A DNA stretch of 64,000 nucleotides, taken from an uncultured Pseudomonadales bacterium. Lineage in GTDB: Bacteria > Pseudomonadota > Gammaproteobacteria > Pseudomonadales > Pseudohongiellaceae. Position 1 is the first letter of the stretch. Each line of letters opens with the position of its first letter. The stretch is taken from contig CALSTS010000002.1 of assembly GCA_943789335.1 (NCBI GenBank), forward strand, positions 62,001 through 126,000. Reading direction: 5' to 3'. This document shows, piece by piece, positions 1-8,104 of the stretch. The notes under the pieces are model-generated. The model made no database searches. It was not told where the DNA came from and saw only the letters and a list, made by a program, of their open reading frames with translations. Position numbers and translations under genes: made by a program.

Positions 1-828
1 ATGATCCAGAAAGAAAGCGTAAAACAGCGTATAGAGCGTGAAGGGGAAGGTATCTCCTTTACGGAATTCACATATATGATTTTACAATCTTACGATTTTG
101 CTGAATTAAATCGTATGTTTGACTGCACAGTGCAGATTGGTGGAAGCGATCAGTGGGGGAATATCACTGCAGGCATAGACCTTACGCGTCGAATGAATCA
201 ACAGCAGGTTTATGGCCTTACTTTACCTCTGGTTACCAAGTCTGATGGTGGCAAGTTCGGTAAAACCGAAGAAGGCACTATCTGGCTTGATCCAGCAAGA
301 ACGTCTTGCTATGCCTTTTATCAGTTCTGGATTAATACGGCTGATGCTGATGTGTATAAATTTTTAAAATATTTCACTTTTTTAGATGTGGAAGAAATTG
401 ATGCTATTGAAGAAAAAGATAAACATGCTCAGGGCAGACCAGAAGCGCAAAGTATATTAGCCAAAGAAGTCACCAGACTCGTTCATGGTGAAGAAGGTCT
501 AGTAGCAGCAGAACGTATCTCCGAGGCGTTATTCAGTGGTGATATTTCAGCTATGACGGAAAGTGACTTTGAGCAATTAAAACAAGATGGCATGCCATCG
601 TCCTATTCCTCTGTCACTACATTGCCGCTGATACAGGCTTTGGTTGATAGTGAACTAGCTAGCTCCAATAAAATGGCTCGTGAATTTATTGGAAACGGAG
701 CGGTTGTAGTTAATGGTGAAAAAGCTTCAGATAATGCTGCTGAACTTAATTGGGATTCAGCATTTTTCGGTAAATACTTTCTTTTAAAGCGTGGCAAAAA
801 ACTTTTTCACCTACTTTATAAAGCATAA
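1..828 (+). CDS. tyrS: Tyrosyl-tRNA synthetase (TyrRS), C-terminal part, cut by the window start
   Basis: Class I aminoacyl-tRNA synthetase that charges tRNA-Tyr in the cytoplasm. The visible 275 residues cover the second half of the Rossmann catalytic domain (the [11 protein letters not shown] tyrosine-site region), the KMSKS-equivalent loop written as KFGKT, and a C-terminal S4-like RNA-binding domain ending near LKRGKK. Full-length bacterial TyrRS is about 420 residues, so roughly 150 N-terminal residues with the HIGH motif lie before base 1; the ATG at base 1 aligns to an internal methionine and is not the start. In several gammaproteobacteria, for example Pseudomonas, a tyrosyl-tRNA synthetase gene lies directly upstream of an rRNA operon, which fits the rrn-type promoter that follows here. 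Confidence 0.95.
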   Translation: MIQKESVKQRIEREGEGISFTEFTYMILQSYDFAELNRMFDCTVQIGGSDQWGNITAGIDLTRRMNQQQVYGLTLPLVTKSDGGKFGKTEEGTIWLDPARTSCYAFYQFWINTADADVYKFLKYFTFLDVEEIDAIEEKDKHAQGRPEAQSILAKEVTRLVHGEEGLVAAERISEALFSGDISAMTESDFEQLKQDGMPSSYSSVTTLPLIQALVDSELASSNKMAREFIGNGAVVVNGEKASDNAAELNWDSAFFGKYFLLKRGKKLFHLLYKA

Positions 829-896
829 GTTAGATTCAGTTAGTAAGATTCAAATAGCTAATTAGGACAGTTTTGATTTCCTGGGAATTAAAGCTC

Positions 897-924
897 TTGT
901 CTGCAAATGCTGACTCTGTATAAT
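897..924 (+). promoter_or_regulatory. rrn P1-like sigma-70 promoter
   Basis: A -35 box TTGTCT (897-902), a 16-bp spacer and a perfect -10 box TATAAT (919-924) are followed by a GC-rich discriminator GCGCG. The 16-bp spacer and GC discriminator are hallmarks of growth-rate and stringently controlled rRNA/tRNA promoters. It faces the tRNA-like repeats and tRNA-Ile. The promoter is read directly from sequence; the link to an rRNA operon is inference. Confidence 0.7.
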
Positions 925-975
925 GCGCGTTCCTCGTTTTTGAGAACTACCACTTTGGTTGCTATTTGAAAATTT

Positions 976-1183
976 GGGTCTGTAGCTCAGTTGGTTAGAG
1001 CATACCCCCCGCTTAAGGGTTTAGAGGAGGGTGAGGTCGGTTATCGACCTGGTTAGAAATATTCCAGACGTTAAAGTTTGGGTCTGTAGCTCAGTTGGTT
1101 AGAGCATACCCCCCGCTTAAGGGTTTAGAGGAGGGTGAGGTCGGTTATCGACCTGGTTAGAAATATTCCAGACGTTAAAGTTT
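976..1183 (+). repeat. Two identical 104-bp tandem tRNA-Ile-like repeats (tRNA pseudogenes)
   Basis: Units at 976-1079 and 1080-1183 are identical. Each begins with the same 26 bases as the intact tRNA-Ile downstream (acceptor 5' strand and whole D arm), then diverges. The anticodon loop is expanded to about 20 nt. The T arm is replaced by a perfect AGGTCG/CGACCT hairpin. The 3' acceptor strand matches only partly (CAGACG) and there is no CCA. They cannot fold as normal tRNAs. A third, intact copy begins exactly where the second unit ends, so all three lie in register with a 104-bp period. Confidence 0.75.
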
Positions 1184-1260
<77 letters not shown>

Positions 1261-1401
1261 GTTTTTATAATATATTCAACCTGTTGGATATTTAAAAATT
1301 GTAGGCTGATTCATTATTTATACGTTTTCTTTTTTGTGTGACCATTACAAGCTGCCACAATTACCCTTATGTCCTCTATTGGCCGAAAGCAGACATTACT
1401 C

Positions 1402-2013
1402 TTAGCTATTGATAAATCTAAACGTTAGATTAATTCTAGGTTCAGTAATCTTTAATTGCTTCGGCACTTGATGTTCCCAAAATTGTTGAAAATCTCCCCG
1501 CATAATTAAGAGTGTACCGGCATGCAGTTCAATGCGTTGTTTGCTATTACTCTTGCCTTTTAGGCGGTAGTCAAAATAACGAGAAGCACCTAGCGATAAG
1601 GAGAAAATTATAGGCTGTTTGCCTAACTCTCTTTCTGAATCCGCATGCCAGCCAACTGAATCTTTTCCATTACGGTAGAGATTGGTGAGAACACTATTAA
1701 TAGGGGCATTGAATTCGGAAGTTAATTTGCTTTTAATTTCCTGTAGCCCAGGGTGCCAGGGTAAAGCTTTGTAGCTTGTTCCGGAATAGCGATAAATTTT
1801 ACCCTCGTCACCATACCAAGCGACCAAACGAGGTGATTGGATAGTTTTGCCGGCCATCAATAGGGTTTCTGTGTTCCATGCGAGTTCTTTTGACAAAAGC
1901 TGAAAAAAACGGCCGCTTTCCGAAGAGTTTAACCAGTCGGGATAACAGCTCAATTCTCCCTTGTCTTTAGTAAGTGTAATTGTTTGCTGGTGTTGAGAAA
2001 ATAGATCTTCCAT
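1402..2013 (-). CDS. AlkB-type alpha-ketoglutarate-dependent dioxygenase (DNA/RNA alkylation repair)
   Basis: Fe(II)/2-oxoglutarate oxygenase of the AlkB family, closest in style to the ALKBH2/3-like group of about 200 residues. The iron-binding triad is visible as H123-x-D125 (WHADSE) and H181 (FWEHQVPK). The 2-oxoglutarate-binding arginines lie in the C-terminal RINLTFR motif (R193 and R199), and NLYRNGKDSVGWH is the usual substrate-pocket lead-in. Family role: oxidative removal of methyl groups from 1-methyladenine and 3-methylcytosine. It is monocistronic, read toward the tRNA-Ile and divergent from the zinc-ribbon membrane gene. No Ada-type regulator is nearby, so nothing indicates adaptive-response control. 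Confidence 0.9.
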   Translation of the reverse strand: MEDLFSQHQQTITLTKDKGELSCYPDWLNSSESGRFFQLLSKELAWNTETLLMAGKTIQSPRLVAWYGDEGKIYRYSGTSYKALPWHPGLQEIKSKLTSEFNAPINSVLTNLYRNGKDSVGWHADSERELGKQPIIFSLSLGASRYFDYRLKGKSNSKQRIELHAGTLLIMRGDFQQFWEHQVPKQLKITEPRINLTFRFINS

Positions 2014-2099
2014 AGTGTAATTAACACAGAAATATTGAACTCTTATATAGTGCTCTTAGAAATAGTGTCCTTATAGCTCAGTGTTTTATACTTACCCTC

Positions 2100-2837
2100 A
2101 TGATTTGTCCTAAATGCCAATATGAAGCTCAGAACCATGATAGTGACATGCCTGAAGGCATTTGTCCTGCTTGTGGTATCGCTTATGCAAAGTGGAGTGA
2201 GGATGCTAAAGAAAATAGTATTGAAAGATTAAATAAAGAAGCTAAAGAGCCTCTACTGTCGCGGCTTTATTATTACATTTTTTTTATGCCAAGCGACCGT
2301 GATGAAAGTGCATTTTGGGGCCATAGCATTTTGTTTGTTTGGTTTTTTATCTGGGGCTGGAGTTTTATTCTGCATGGTATTGACTGGAACTATATCGGCG
2401 GCTCTTTTTTACATTATGTAAATTTACCTTTTCATGAATACGGGCACATTTTTTTTCGGCCTTTTGGAACCGTCTGGATATTTATGGGCGGTAGTTTTTT
2501 TCAAATATTAGTGCCTTTAGCTCCTCTAGCTTATTTTATGATTTGGAAGCGAGATAATTTCGCGGCGTCTTTAATGCTTTGGTGGAGTGGACAAAACTTT
2601 ATAGATGTTTCTCCTTATATTGCTGATGCGCCAACGCGATATTTACCGTTAATATCAGGTATAGATACTTCACATGATTGGTGGAACGCACTTAATATGA
2701 CAAATAACATGGACAATGCTGTGTTTTATGCCAGAATTTATTTTTTCCTAGGCGCCCTCGTGATCGTATTAAGTCAGCTTTGGGGAGCGAAACTTTTACT
2801 GGTGGAATTAAAGGGCAGGATTGCGAATCCTGATTGA
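2100..2837 (+). CDS. Zinc-ribbon membrane protein with HExxH motif, putative metallopeptidase-like
   Basis: 245 residues. The N-terminus holds a four-cysteine zinc ribbon (C3, C6, C22, C25), a charged linker follows, then about four to five hydrophobic segments from residue 73 onward. Within the membrane part lies H112-E-Y-G-H116, an HExxH pattern as in site-2-type (M50) membrane proteases. A later NFIDVSPYIAD stretch could supply a third metal ligand, as the acidic motif does in M50. I do not recognise a named family; protease activity is inference from the motif only. It ends in a TGA that overlaps the next reading frame's upstream codons, so it is probably co-transcribed with the secreted hydrolase. 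Confidence 0.65.
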   Translation: MICPKCQYEAQNHDSDMPEGICPACGIAYAKWSEDAKENSIERLNKEAKEPLLSRLYYYIFFMPSDRDESAFWGHSILFVWFFIWGWSFILHGIDWNYIGGSFLHYVNLPFHEYGHIFFRPFGTVWIFMGGSFFQILVPLAPLAYFMIWKRDNFAASLMLWWSGQNFIDVSPYIADAPTRYLPLISGIDTSHDWWNALNMTNNMDNAVFYARIYFFLGALVIVLSQLWGAKLLLVELKGRIANPD

Positions 2838-2842
2838 TAAAA

Positions 2843-4147
2843 ATGCTGATAAAAAAAATATTAATAATAATTTATACCTTTGCACTAAATTCTCATCTAT
2901 ATGCACAGCAGTCAGAATATGAGCAGTTATTTAATGAGTTTTGGAATTCAACTAATACGCAAGATGCTGAAGCCGGTATTGATGAGATTATTGAAAGTGG
3001 CATCAGTTTTGATGAAGCCTATCAGGTGCTTCATACAGGCAAGGTTTATGAGCTGGCAGAAACAGGCGTAGTTTTACGATCTTATGCGGCAGCCGATGGG
3101 ACTGAATATTTTTACCATTTAAATGTTCCAGAAAATTATGATCCTTCTAGAAAATATCCAGTTCGTTTTGAGTTGCATGGAGGCCTAGGTGGTAGAACAA
3201 GTAATGAGCCGGGTGGTCGTGAAAGCCGTGACAACGGAAGAACTCGTCTGGAGGGTGCAGAGCAAATCTATATTATGCCTTATGCCTCAATTAATCAGCC
3301 TTGGTGGGATGTTAGTCAGGTCGAAAATATTCGAGAAATTCTTGATCTAGTTAAGCGGGAATATAACGTGGATGAGGATCGGGTAGTACTTGGTGGAATT
3401 TCAGATGGAGGTACCGGCGCATGGTATGTCGCCATGCATGAAAATACACGCTTTGCTTCATTCTATTCATTTATTGGTTACACCATGGTACTGGCGAATC
3501 CATCCATATCAGATGGAACCTCTTATTTGCATAATTTATTAGGCAAGTCTTGGTATGCAATTAATGGCGGACGAGATCGACTTTATCCAACGTCACGGGT
3601 CACGCCTTTCATCACTTATTTGCAGACCAAAGGTATCGATATAGATTATCACCCCTTACGCAATGGCGAACACAATACCCGATGGTGGCCAGAGTGGAGG
3701 GACAATTTCGAAGATTTTGTTGCATCACATCCTAGGGAATCTAACCCTGCTTCAATTAGTTGGAAAGCAGCACAAGGATCGAATATGCGTTCTCATTGGT
3801 TGGTGATAGAAGAAGTAGATTTTGAAAAAGTCAGCCCGATTCCATTGTTTGAAGTTGGTGTTGATCCAGCTGATGGATCGACTGTTCTCACTATGGACGA
3901 AGCGGGTCGAGTGGATTTAGTTAGAGAAGGAAACAATATACAGGCCATTAGTGATGGCGTTGGTTCGTTCCGCCTATTGCTTTCTCCAGATGTTATTGAT
4001 TTTTCTCAAATAGTAACAATAACCGTGAACAATGATGTGGAATTTCAGGGGATACTAGAACCCAGCCTGGTAACTTTATTGAGCTGGGCTGCCAAAGATA
4101 ATGACCGACAGATGTTATATGCGGCAGAAGTACTTATAGAACTTTGA
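2843..4147 (+). CDS. Secreted alpha/beta-hydrolase (putative esterase/peptidase)
   Basis: 434 residues from the ATG at 2843; a TTG at 2834 in frame would add three residues, but the ATG places the signal peptide (MLIKKILIIIYTFALNSHLYAQ) conventionally. The mature protein has an alpha/beta-hydrolase core: the nucleophile elbow GGISDGG (S187), an acid candidate D245 in GGRDRLYP, and a histidine candidate H277 in NGEHNT. RFELHGGLGG resembles an oxyanion-hole segment. This resembles secreted polyhydroxybutyrate-depolymerase-like or S9-like hydrolases, but the substrate cannot be told. The C-terminal ~130 residues look like a separate beta-rich domain. It follows the HExxH membrane gene by 5 bp, suggesting translational coupling. 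Confidence 0.75.
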   Translation: MLIKKILIIIYTFALNSHLYAQQSEYEQLFNEFWNSTNTQDAEAGIDEIIESGISFDEAYQVLHTGKVYELAETGVVLRSYAAADGTEYFYHLNVPENYDPSRKYPVRFELHGGLGGRTSNEPGGRESRDNGRTRLEGAEQIYIMPYASINQPWWDVSQVENIREILDLVKREYNVDEDRVVLGGISDGGTGAWYVAMHENTRFASFYSFIGYTMVLANPSISDGTSYLHNLLGKSWYAINGGRDRLYPTSRVTPFITYLQTKGIDIDYHPLRNGEHNTRWWPEWRDNFEDFVASHPRESNPASISWKAAQGSNMRSHWLVIEEVDFEKVSPIPLFEVGVDPADGSTVLTMDEAGRVDLVREGNNIQAISDGVGSFRLLLSPDVIDFSQIVTITVNNDVEFQGILEPSLVTLLSWAAKDNDRQMLYAAEVLIEL

Positions 4148-4163
4148 GCGTTTATTGCTAAGT

Positions 4164-4634
4164 CTAGAGCTGTTTTAACTTGTTTACGTTTAATGCTAGC
4201 CACTGTATGGCAATAATGCTCATGGCATTATTGATTTCACCATCACTGACAGCAGCTTCAGCACTTGCCCTGTCTATTATAATGCTTCGTATATTTTCAG
4301 ATTCACTTTCCAGTCCGAAAATTCCCTCCTCAATACTGGATAAATCAATTAATGCACAAAATATGCTGAGTTTTTCTGAACTGCCACCAGGGCTATTAAA
4401 GTATTCACAAATCGGAAGCAGTTCATTTATATTGATTCCGGCTTCTTCTTGAGCCTCTCTTCTGGCTACATCTTGACTGTTTTCACCTTCTTCTATTAAG
4501 CCTGCTATAAGTTCTAATGCCCATGGGCCATTTTGTTGGTCCTGCAAACAGCCAACTCTAAATTGCTCCACCATTAGTAATTTATCCAGCTTAGGATCAT
4601 ATAGCAGCACCCCAACACCAGGGGTACGTTGCAT
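4164..4634 (-). CDS. Nudix hydrolase, ADP-ribose pyrophosphatase-like (short form)
   Basis: 156 residues with a complete Nudix box at residues 45-67 (G45, E51, R59-E60, E63-E64, G66). The downstream NSPGGSSEKLSIF stretch is typical of NudF-type ADP-ribose pyrophosphatases, which split ADP-ribose into AMP and ribose-5-phosphate. E. coli NudF has 209 residues; here the N-terminal domain of about 50 residues that builds the dimer is absent. A stop codon (TAA) lies directly before the ATG at 4634, and I found no matching N-terminal sequence in the other frames upstream. The gene is convergent with the secreted hydrolase, with only 16 bp between stops. Confidence 0.85.
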   Translation of the reverse strand: MQRTPGVGVLLYDPKLDKLLMVEQFRVGCLQDQQNGPWALELIAGLIEEGENSQDVARREAQEEAGININELLPICEYFNSPGGSSEKLSIFCALIDLSSIEEGIFGLESESENIRSIIIDRASAEAAVSDGEINNAMSIIAIQWLALNVNKLKQL

Positions 4635-4648
4635 TTATTGAGCTGAGA

Positions 4649-4867
4649 ATGTCAGACTTTGAAGTATTACAGGAAACAGTCAATGAGGCGGTCATTCAGT
4701 TTAGTCTTGAATATCGCTCAGACTATTATGCAGACAGAACGCTTAAGGAAGTTATATTGACCAGAGATGGCAATGGCAACTTTCAGATCTCCAATGAGCT
4801 TAATCGCCAGATTGAAACTCTACCTATCTACAGACGAATTAATATTGCAGTAAGCTCTATCTTTTAA
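4649..4867 (+). CDS. Small hypothetical protein (uncertain)
   Basis: A 72-residue frame of mixed, soluble-looking composition (MSDFEVLQETVNEAV and onward), starting 14 bp from the divergent Nudix start. The ribosome-binding sequence is weak and I recognise no family. It fills the only stretch between the Nudix gene and the DUF2272 gene, so it may be real, but it could equally be a chance frame in the region where the Nudix N-terminal domain would be expected. Confidence 0.3.
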   Translation: MSDFEVLQETVNEAVIQFSLEYRSDYYADRTLKEVILTRDGNGNFQISNELNRQIETLPIYRRINIAVSSIF

Positions 4868-4967
4868 GCAAGCTAGACGTTAATAAACTATCAAATAGCA
4901 GACATCACTAGATTTTAGTGAGCAGTACGATTATGCTTTTCACCTAAAGAATAATCAGAGCGCTACA

Positions 4968-5981
4968 TTGAAAAAACACCACACTATTTTTATTTCTTGT
5001 CTCTTGTTTTTACCTGCAAGTATGCAAATTTTTGCTCAGCAGTTAACGGCTTATGAACGCTTGCCGCTTGAAGTTTTGGCAGTAGACCCCCCATCTTCAA
5101 GAGTAAGCGGAGATCCTGGCGAGATGCAGATTGTTAATCGGAGTTGTAACTCGCTACCTAGAACTGAGCAGCGTCGTCGAATGGTAGATATAGCCGTTCA
5201 GGAATGGGCATATTTTGGCCTTAGTGTGGAAGATATGACCAACATTAGTGAATCTGAATTATCCCCTCGAGATGCTAATGGGCGTAGACGTTTTTATCGG
5301 CCAAGTTATGAAGAAGCATCACGAGTAGCTGATTCTATTGCTGGTTACTGGTCTGCTGCACCGGATAGTAGTTGGATTTTGGCAAAACAAAATCAAAATT
5401 GGCAACGAGATGGATTAGGTGCCCGGTGGCGTGACTTCTGGTCTGCTGCATTTGTTTCGTGGGTTGCTTGCGAGAGTGGTATGGGAGAAATGGGAGAGTT
5501 TTCACGCGCTATAGCTCATCATACTTATATTGATCAAGCCATTCTGTCACGAGATGGCATTATTGATAATTCTGCCTATATTGCTTTTGATGTAGGTGAA
5601 GCTGAAATAAATCCAGGCGATTTGCTTTGCAGAGGGTCGCGACCGGAATACAGAAACCTTGAACAGCGTAGAGAGCATCTCGGCGAAGGAGCGCGGACAC
5701 ATTGTGATATTGTGGTTGCTGTTGATGAATCAGTAGGAGAAATTAAAGCCATTGGGGGGAATGTAAGAGCATCTGTTCGGCTTAAAATATTTCCTGGAGC
5801 TACCGAAGAGGGTGATTATTTTGCCCCCTTGCCATATGCGGGACGACAACTTTTTGCTCATCTTCAATTACAAGCGGATCCAATTGAAGGGAATGCTATG
5901 AATAATAGTCCAACTATTAAAAATCTAGATACACTTACATCGACGATAATACCGAATAGGACACTAGCACTAAGACCGTAA
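4968..5981 (+). CDS. DUF2272 domain-containing secreted protein
   Basis: 337 residues starting at TTG 4968, with a lysine-rich start and hydrophobic signal peptide ending near IFAQ. The body matches the DUF2272 pattern: RPSYEEASRVADSIAGYW, WSAAFVSWVACESG with the cysteine, and NPGDLLCRG followed by HCDIVVAVDE and IGGNV. The cysteine, histidine and aspartate order recalls CHAP/NlpC-P60 cysteine peptidases, which suggests a periplasmic cell-wall role, but this is inference. The C-terminal ~40 residues look unstructured. It stands alone, and no ATG with a better ribosome-binding site lies between the signal peptide and the upstream stops. Confidence 0.75.
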   Translation: MKKHHTIFISCLLFLPASMQIFAQQLTAYERLPLEVLAVDPPSSRVSGDPGEMQIVNRSCNSLPRTEQRRRMVDIAVQEWAYFGLSVEDMTNISESELSPRDANGRRRFYRPSYEEASRVADSIAGYWSAAPDSSWILAKQNQNWQRDGLGARWRDFWSAAFVSWVACESGMGEMGEFSRAIAHHTYIDQAILSRDGIIDNSAYIAFDVGEAEINPGDLLCRGSRPEYRNLEQRREHLGEGARTHCDIVVAVDESVGEIKAIGGNVRASVRLKIFPGATEEGDYFAPLPYAGRQLFAHLQLQADPIEGNAMNNSPTIKNLDTLTSTIIPNRTLALRP

Positions 5982-6136
5982 TATTAGGCAACCGCCATTC
6001 CAACAATTTTATTATCGCTCTAAGCGTTGGACCTTGATTATTAGACCTTTTGTTGGGGAATGTAGTGGGCATTAGGCAACAAAAGTCTCTAAACGATTTA
6101 CCCCTCCATAAAGGCTTTCGGATGCGAGGTGAAAGT

Positions 6137-6796
6137 ATGTCTCGCCTCGAGGTTTTTTCTGATGCGGCTTTTGCCTTTACAGTAACTACCTTAGTTGTTA
6201 CTTCTGGTGAGATACCTGGGGATTACCAGGAATTAATAACCGCCCTAAAAAAGTACCCAGTTTCGCTTTAAGTTTTGCTCAAATTATTGTGTTTTGGATT
6301 ACTCATCGTTCCTGGATTAGGCGTTATGGTTTAGAAAATGTTTGGACCACTTTTTTAACCATGGTAATGATTTTCACGATTCTTGTGTATGTATTCCCCT
6401 TACGCTTAATGTTTTCTATGATTATGAGCTTTGTCGTAACTCCAGAATGGATACCGTCAGAATTTGAAGTGAATAGTGCAGCTGAAGTATTAGGACTTTT
6501 TATTATCTATGGTATTGGCTTTGCTATTCTTAGTGCCGTGTTAATGTTGTTATATTGTAGAGCGTATTTTTGTAGGCAGTTACTTGCTTTGAATAAGCAT
6601 GAAGAAATACTTCCTAAGCAAGGTATCGGAATCTGGGCTATTCAATTCTTTACTGGCTTAATTTCAGCTCTTTCTGCCTGGCTTCTTCCAGCACAGGTAG
6701 GAATGTTTGCACCTTTTATTTATTTTACCTTTAGCAATTCCTATCTGTGCTAAATATTACTCTAAGCAAGCTAAACAACCAGATCTGGCTATTTAA
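6137..6796 (+). pseudogene. TMEM175-family (DUF1211) potassium-channel-like protein, two frameshifts
   Basis: The N-terminal MSRLEVFSDAAFAF carries the RxxxFSD filter signature of bacterial TMEM175 channels; the ATG at 6137 has an AGGTGA ribosome-binding site. The frame is lost near 6255 (stop at 6271) but the protein continues one frame over (SFALSFAQIIVFWITHRSW), then shifts back near 6725 to end as LPLAIPICAKYYSKQ with a stop at 6794-6796. Ignoring the two single-base shifts gives about 219 residues with six hydrophobic segments, the usual family size. The shifts compensate each other and sit in short runs of C and T, so they may be sequence errors rather than true decay. Confidence 0.75.
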
Positions 6797-6980
6797 ATTA
6801 ATAAAAAAGCTTTATTTAAAAGTATAGATATTTAAAGCCTTGTACCTAGTTTTGTAGTAAATTCAGAAATTAATTTCATAAATAGATTCGTTTAGGCAAA
6901 GCTTAAGGTAATAGCTAAGTAGTAAGCGCCTTGAATCGAAAAGCTAGATCACTTTAGTTTTTGAGTTAACTGTCTACATA

Positions 6981-8081
6981 ATGAATAAACCCTTCAAATT
7001 TAATTCAGATGATCCGCTATGGGCGGTTCCAGCAAGTGTATCTGAGCGATTGCAATCTAGAATAAAAAACACCGAATACGCAGCTTTTGTATTTTGTGGT
7101 ATTTATTGCGCAGTTGCGATTGTAATTCTGATTGTCTTTGGTATTGCCGCTCTAGCTAGAGAAGAGGTTGTTTATGCCAATGTCATATTTGGCTTTGCTT
7201 TTGCAACAGCTTTTCTTTACGGCGCTATTTGGTTTACGCATTACTATTTTTTAGCAAAACATCTTATTGCTGGCTTAATGGGAGCGCTTTGTATTTACCT
7301 TTTTTATACAGGCGGAACCGAGGGTACAGGGCCGGTTTTTTATATGGCTTTCCCGATGGTCGCAGTCTTTTTACAAGGCTTTGCAATTGGGAGTATGTAT
7401 ATACTGATTCTGGCCATCTTAACGGTTTTTATATACACCGCTTCGTTATTTGGTTTTGACAGAGAGTTATATACCTTTGTATTTATAAGCAGGATTGCTA
7501 GGGTTTTCATAATTACGGCTTTTTTAGCTGCCTTCTATTCTTATTACAAATATCTGTCTGAAAGAGAATTAATACTTATTTATGAGGATCTGGAGCAAAT
7601 TACATTTGCAGATCAAAACACAGGAATGGCGAACAGGAATTTAATGGAGAAATTACTAAATACAGAATTTAAACGATATAGCCGTTATGGTTTTAAGTTT
7701 AGCATGATGCTTATCAGTATTAATTCTTATGGCAGAGTAAGCTCCCATTATGGCCAAGAAGCTGGCGATCTGATGTTTAAAGATGCAGCCGAAATAATAC
7801 AGGCTGAAATAAGGGAGCCTGATGTCCCTGCATTATGGGAAAGAGAGATGTTTTTGATATTACTGCCTTATACAGCTCTAGAAAGTGCGCGATTAGTTGC
7901 CAATAGAATTTGTAATAAAATTTCCGAGCATGATTTTTTTATGGGAAGTAAGGTGGAAAGGGCAATAGCAAGTGTGGGGCTTGTTGAGGTGGATGAAGAA
8001 GGCTTAACTAACAATATTCAGAAATTGGAGCTAATCCATTATGAAGCCACAAAGAAGCCAAATAGCAGTGTGGTAAGTTAA
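6981..8081 (+). CDS. Membrane protein with degenerate GGDEF domain
   Basis: 366 residues. Residues ~30-190 form about six hydrophobic segments in pairs, a membrane sensor module. They are followed by a GGDEF-type domain opening with DQNTGMANRNLMEKLL, as in diguanylate cyclases (D-LTGLPNR). The catalytic signature is gone: where RxGGDEF should stand the protein reads PALWEREMFLILLP. The domain also lacks the long C-terminal helix usual for active enzymes. It is therefore unlikely to make cyclic di-GMP and may bind a nucleotide or act as a structural signalling module. It sits 17 bp before the glycosyltransferase gene and may be co-transcribed with it. Confidence 0.8.
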   Translation: MNKPFKFNSDDPLWAVPASVSERLQSRIKNTEYAAFVFCGIYCAVAIVILIVFGIAALAREEVVYANVIFGFAFATAFLYGAIWFTHYYFLAKHLIAGLMGALCIYLFYTGGTEGTGPVFYMAFPMVAVFLQGFAIGSMYILILAILTVFIYTASLFGFDRELYTFVFISRIARVFIITAFLAAFYSYYKYLSERELILIYEDLEQITFADQNTGMANRNLMEKLLNTEFKRYSRYGFKFSMMLISINSYGRVSSHYGQEAGDLMFKDAAEIIQAEIREPDVPALWEREMFLILLPYTALESARLVANRICNKISEHDFFMGSKVERAIASVGLVEVDEEGLTNNIQKLELIHYEATKKPNSSVVS

Positions 8082-8104
8082 TAAATTATTTATCGACTTT
8101 GGTA

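Noticed and set aside
976-1183. The 104-bp units as functional tRNA-Leu or intron-bearing tRNA
   Set aside because: A TAA triplet can be placed in the loop, but the anticodon stem pairs poorly, the acceptor ends mismatch and CCA is missing; bacterial intron tRNAs carry much larger group I introns.
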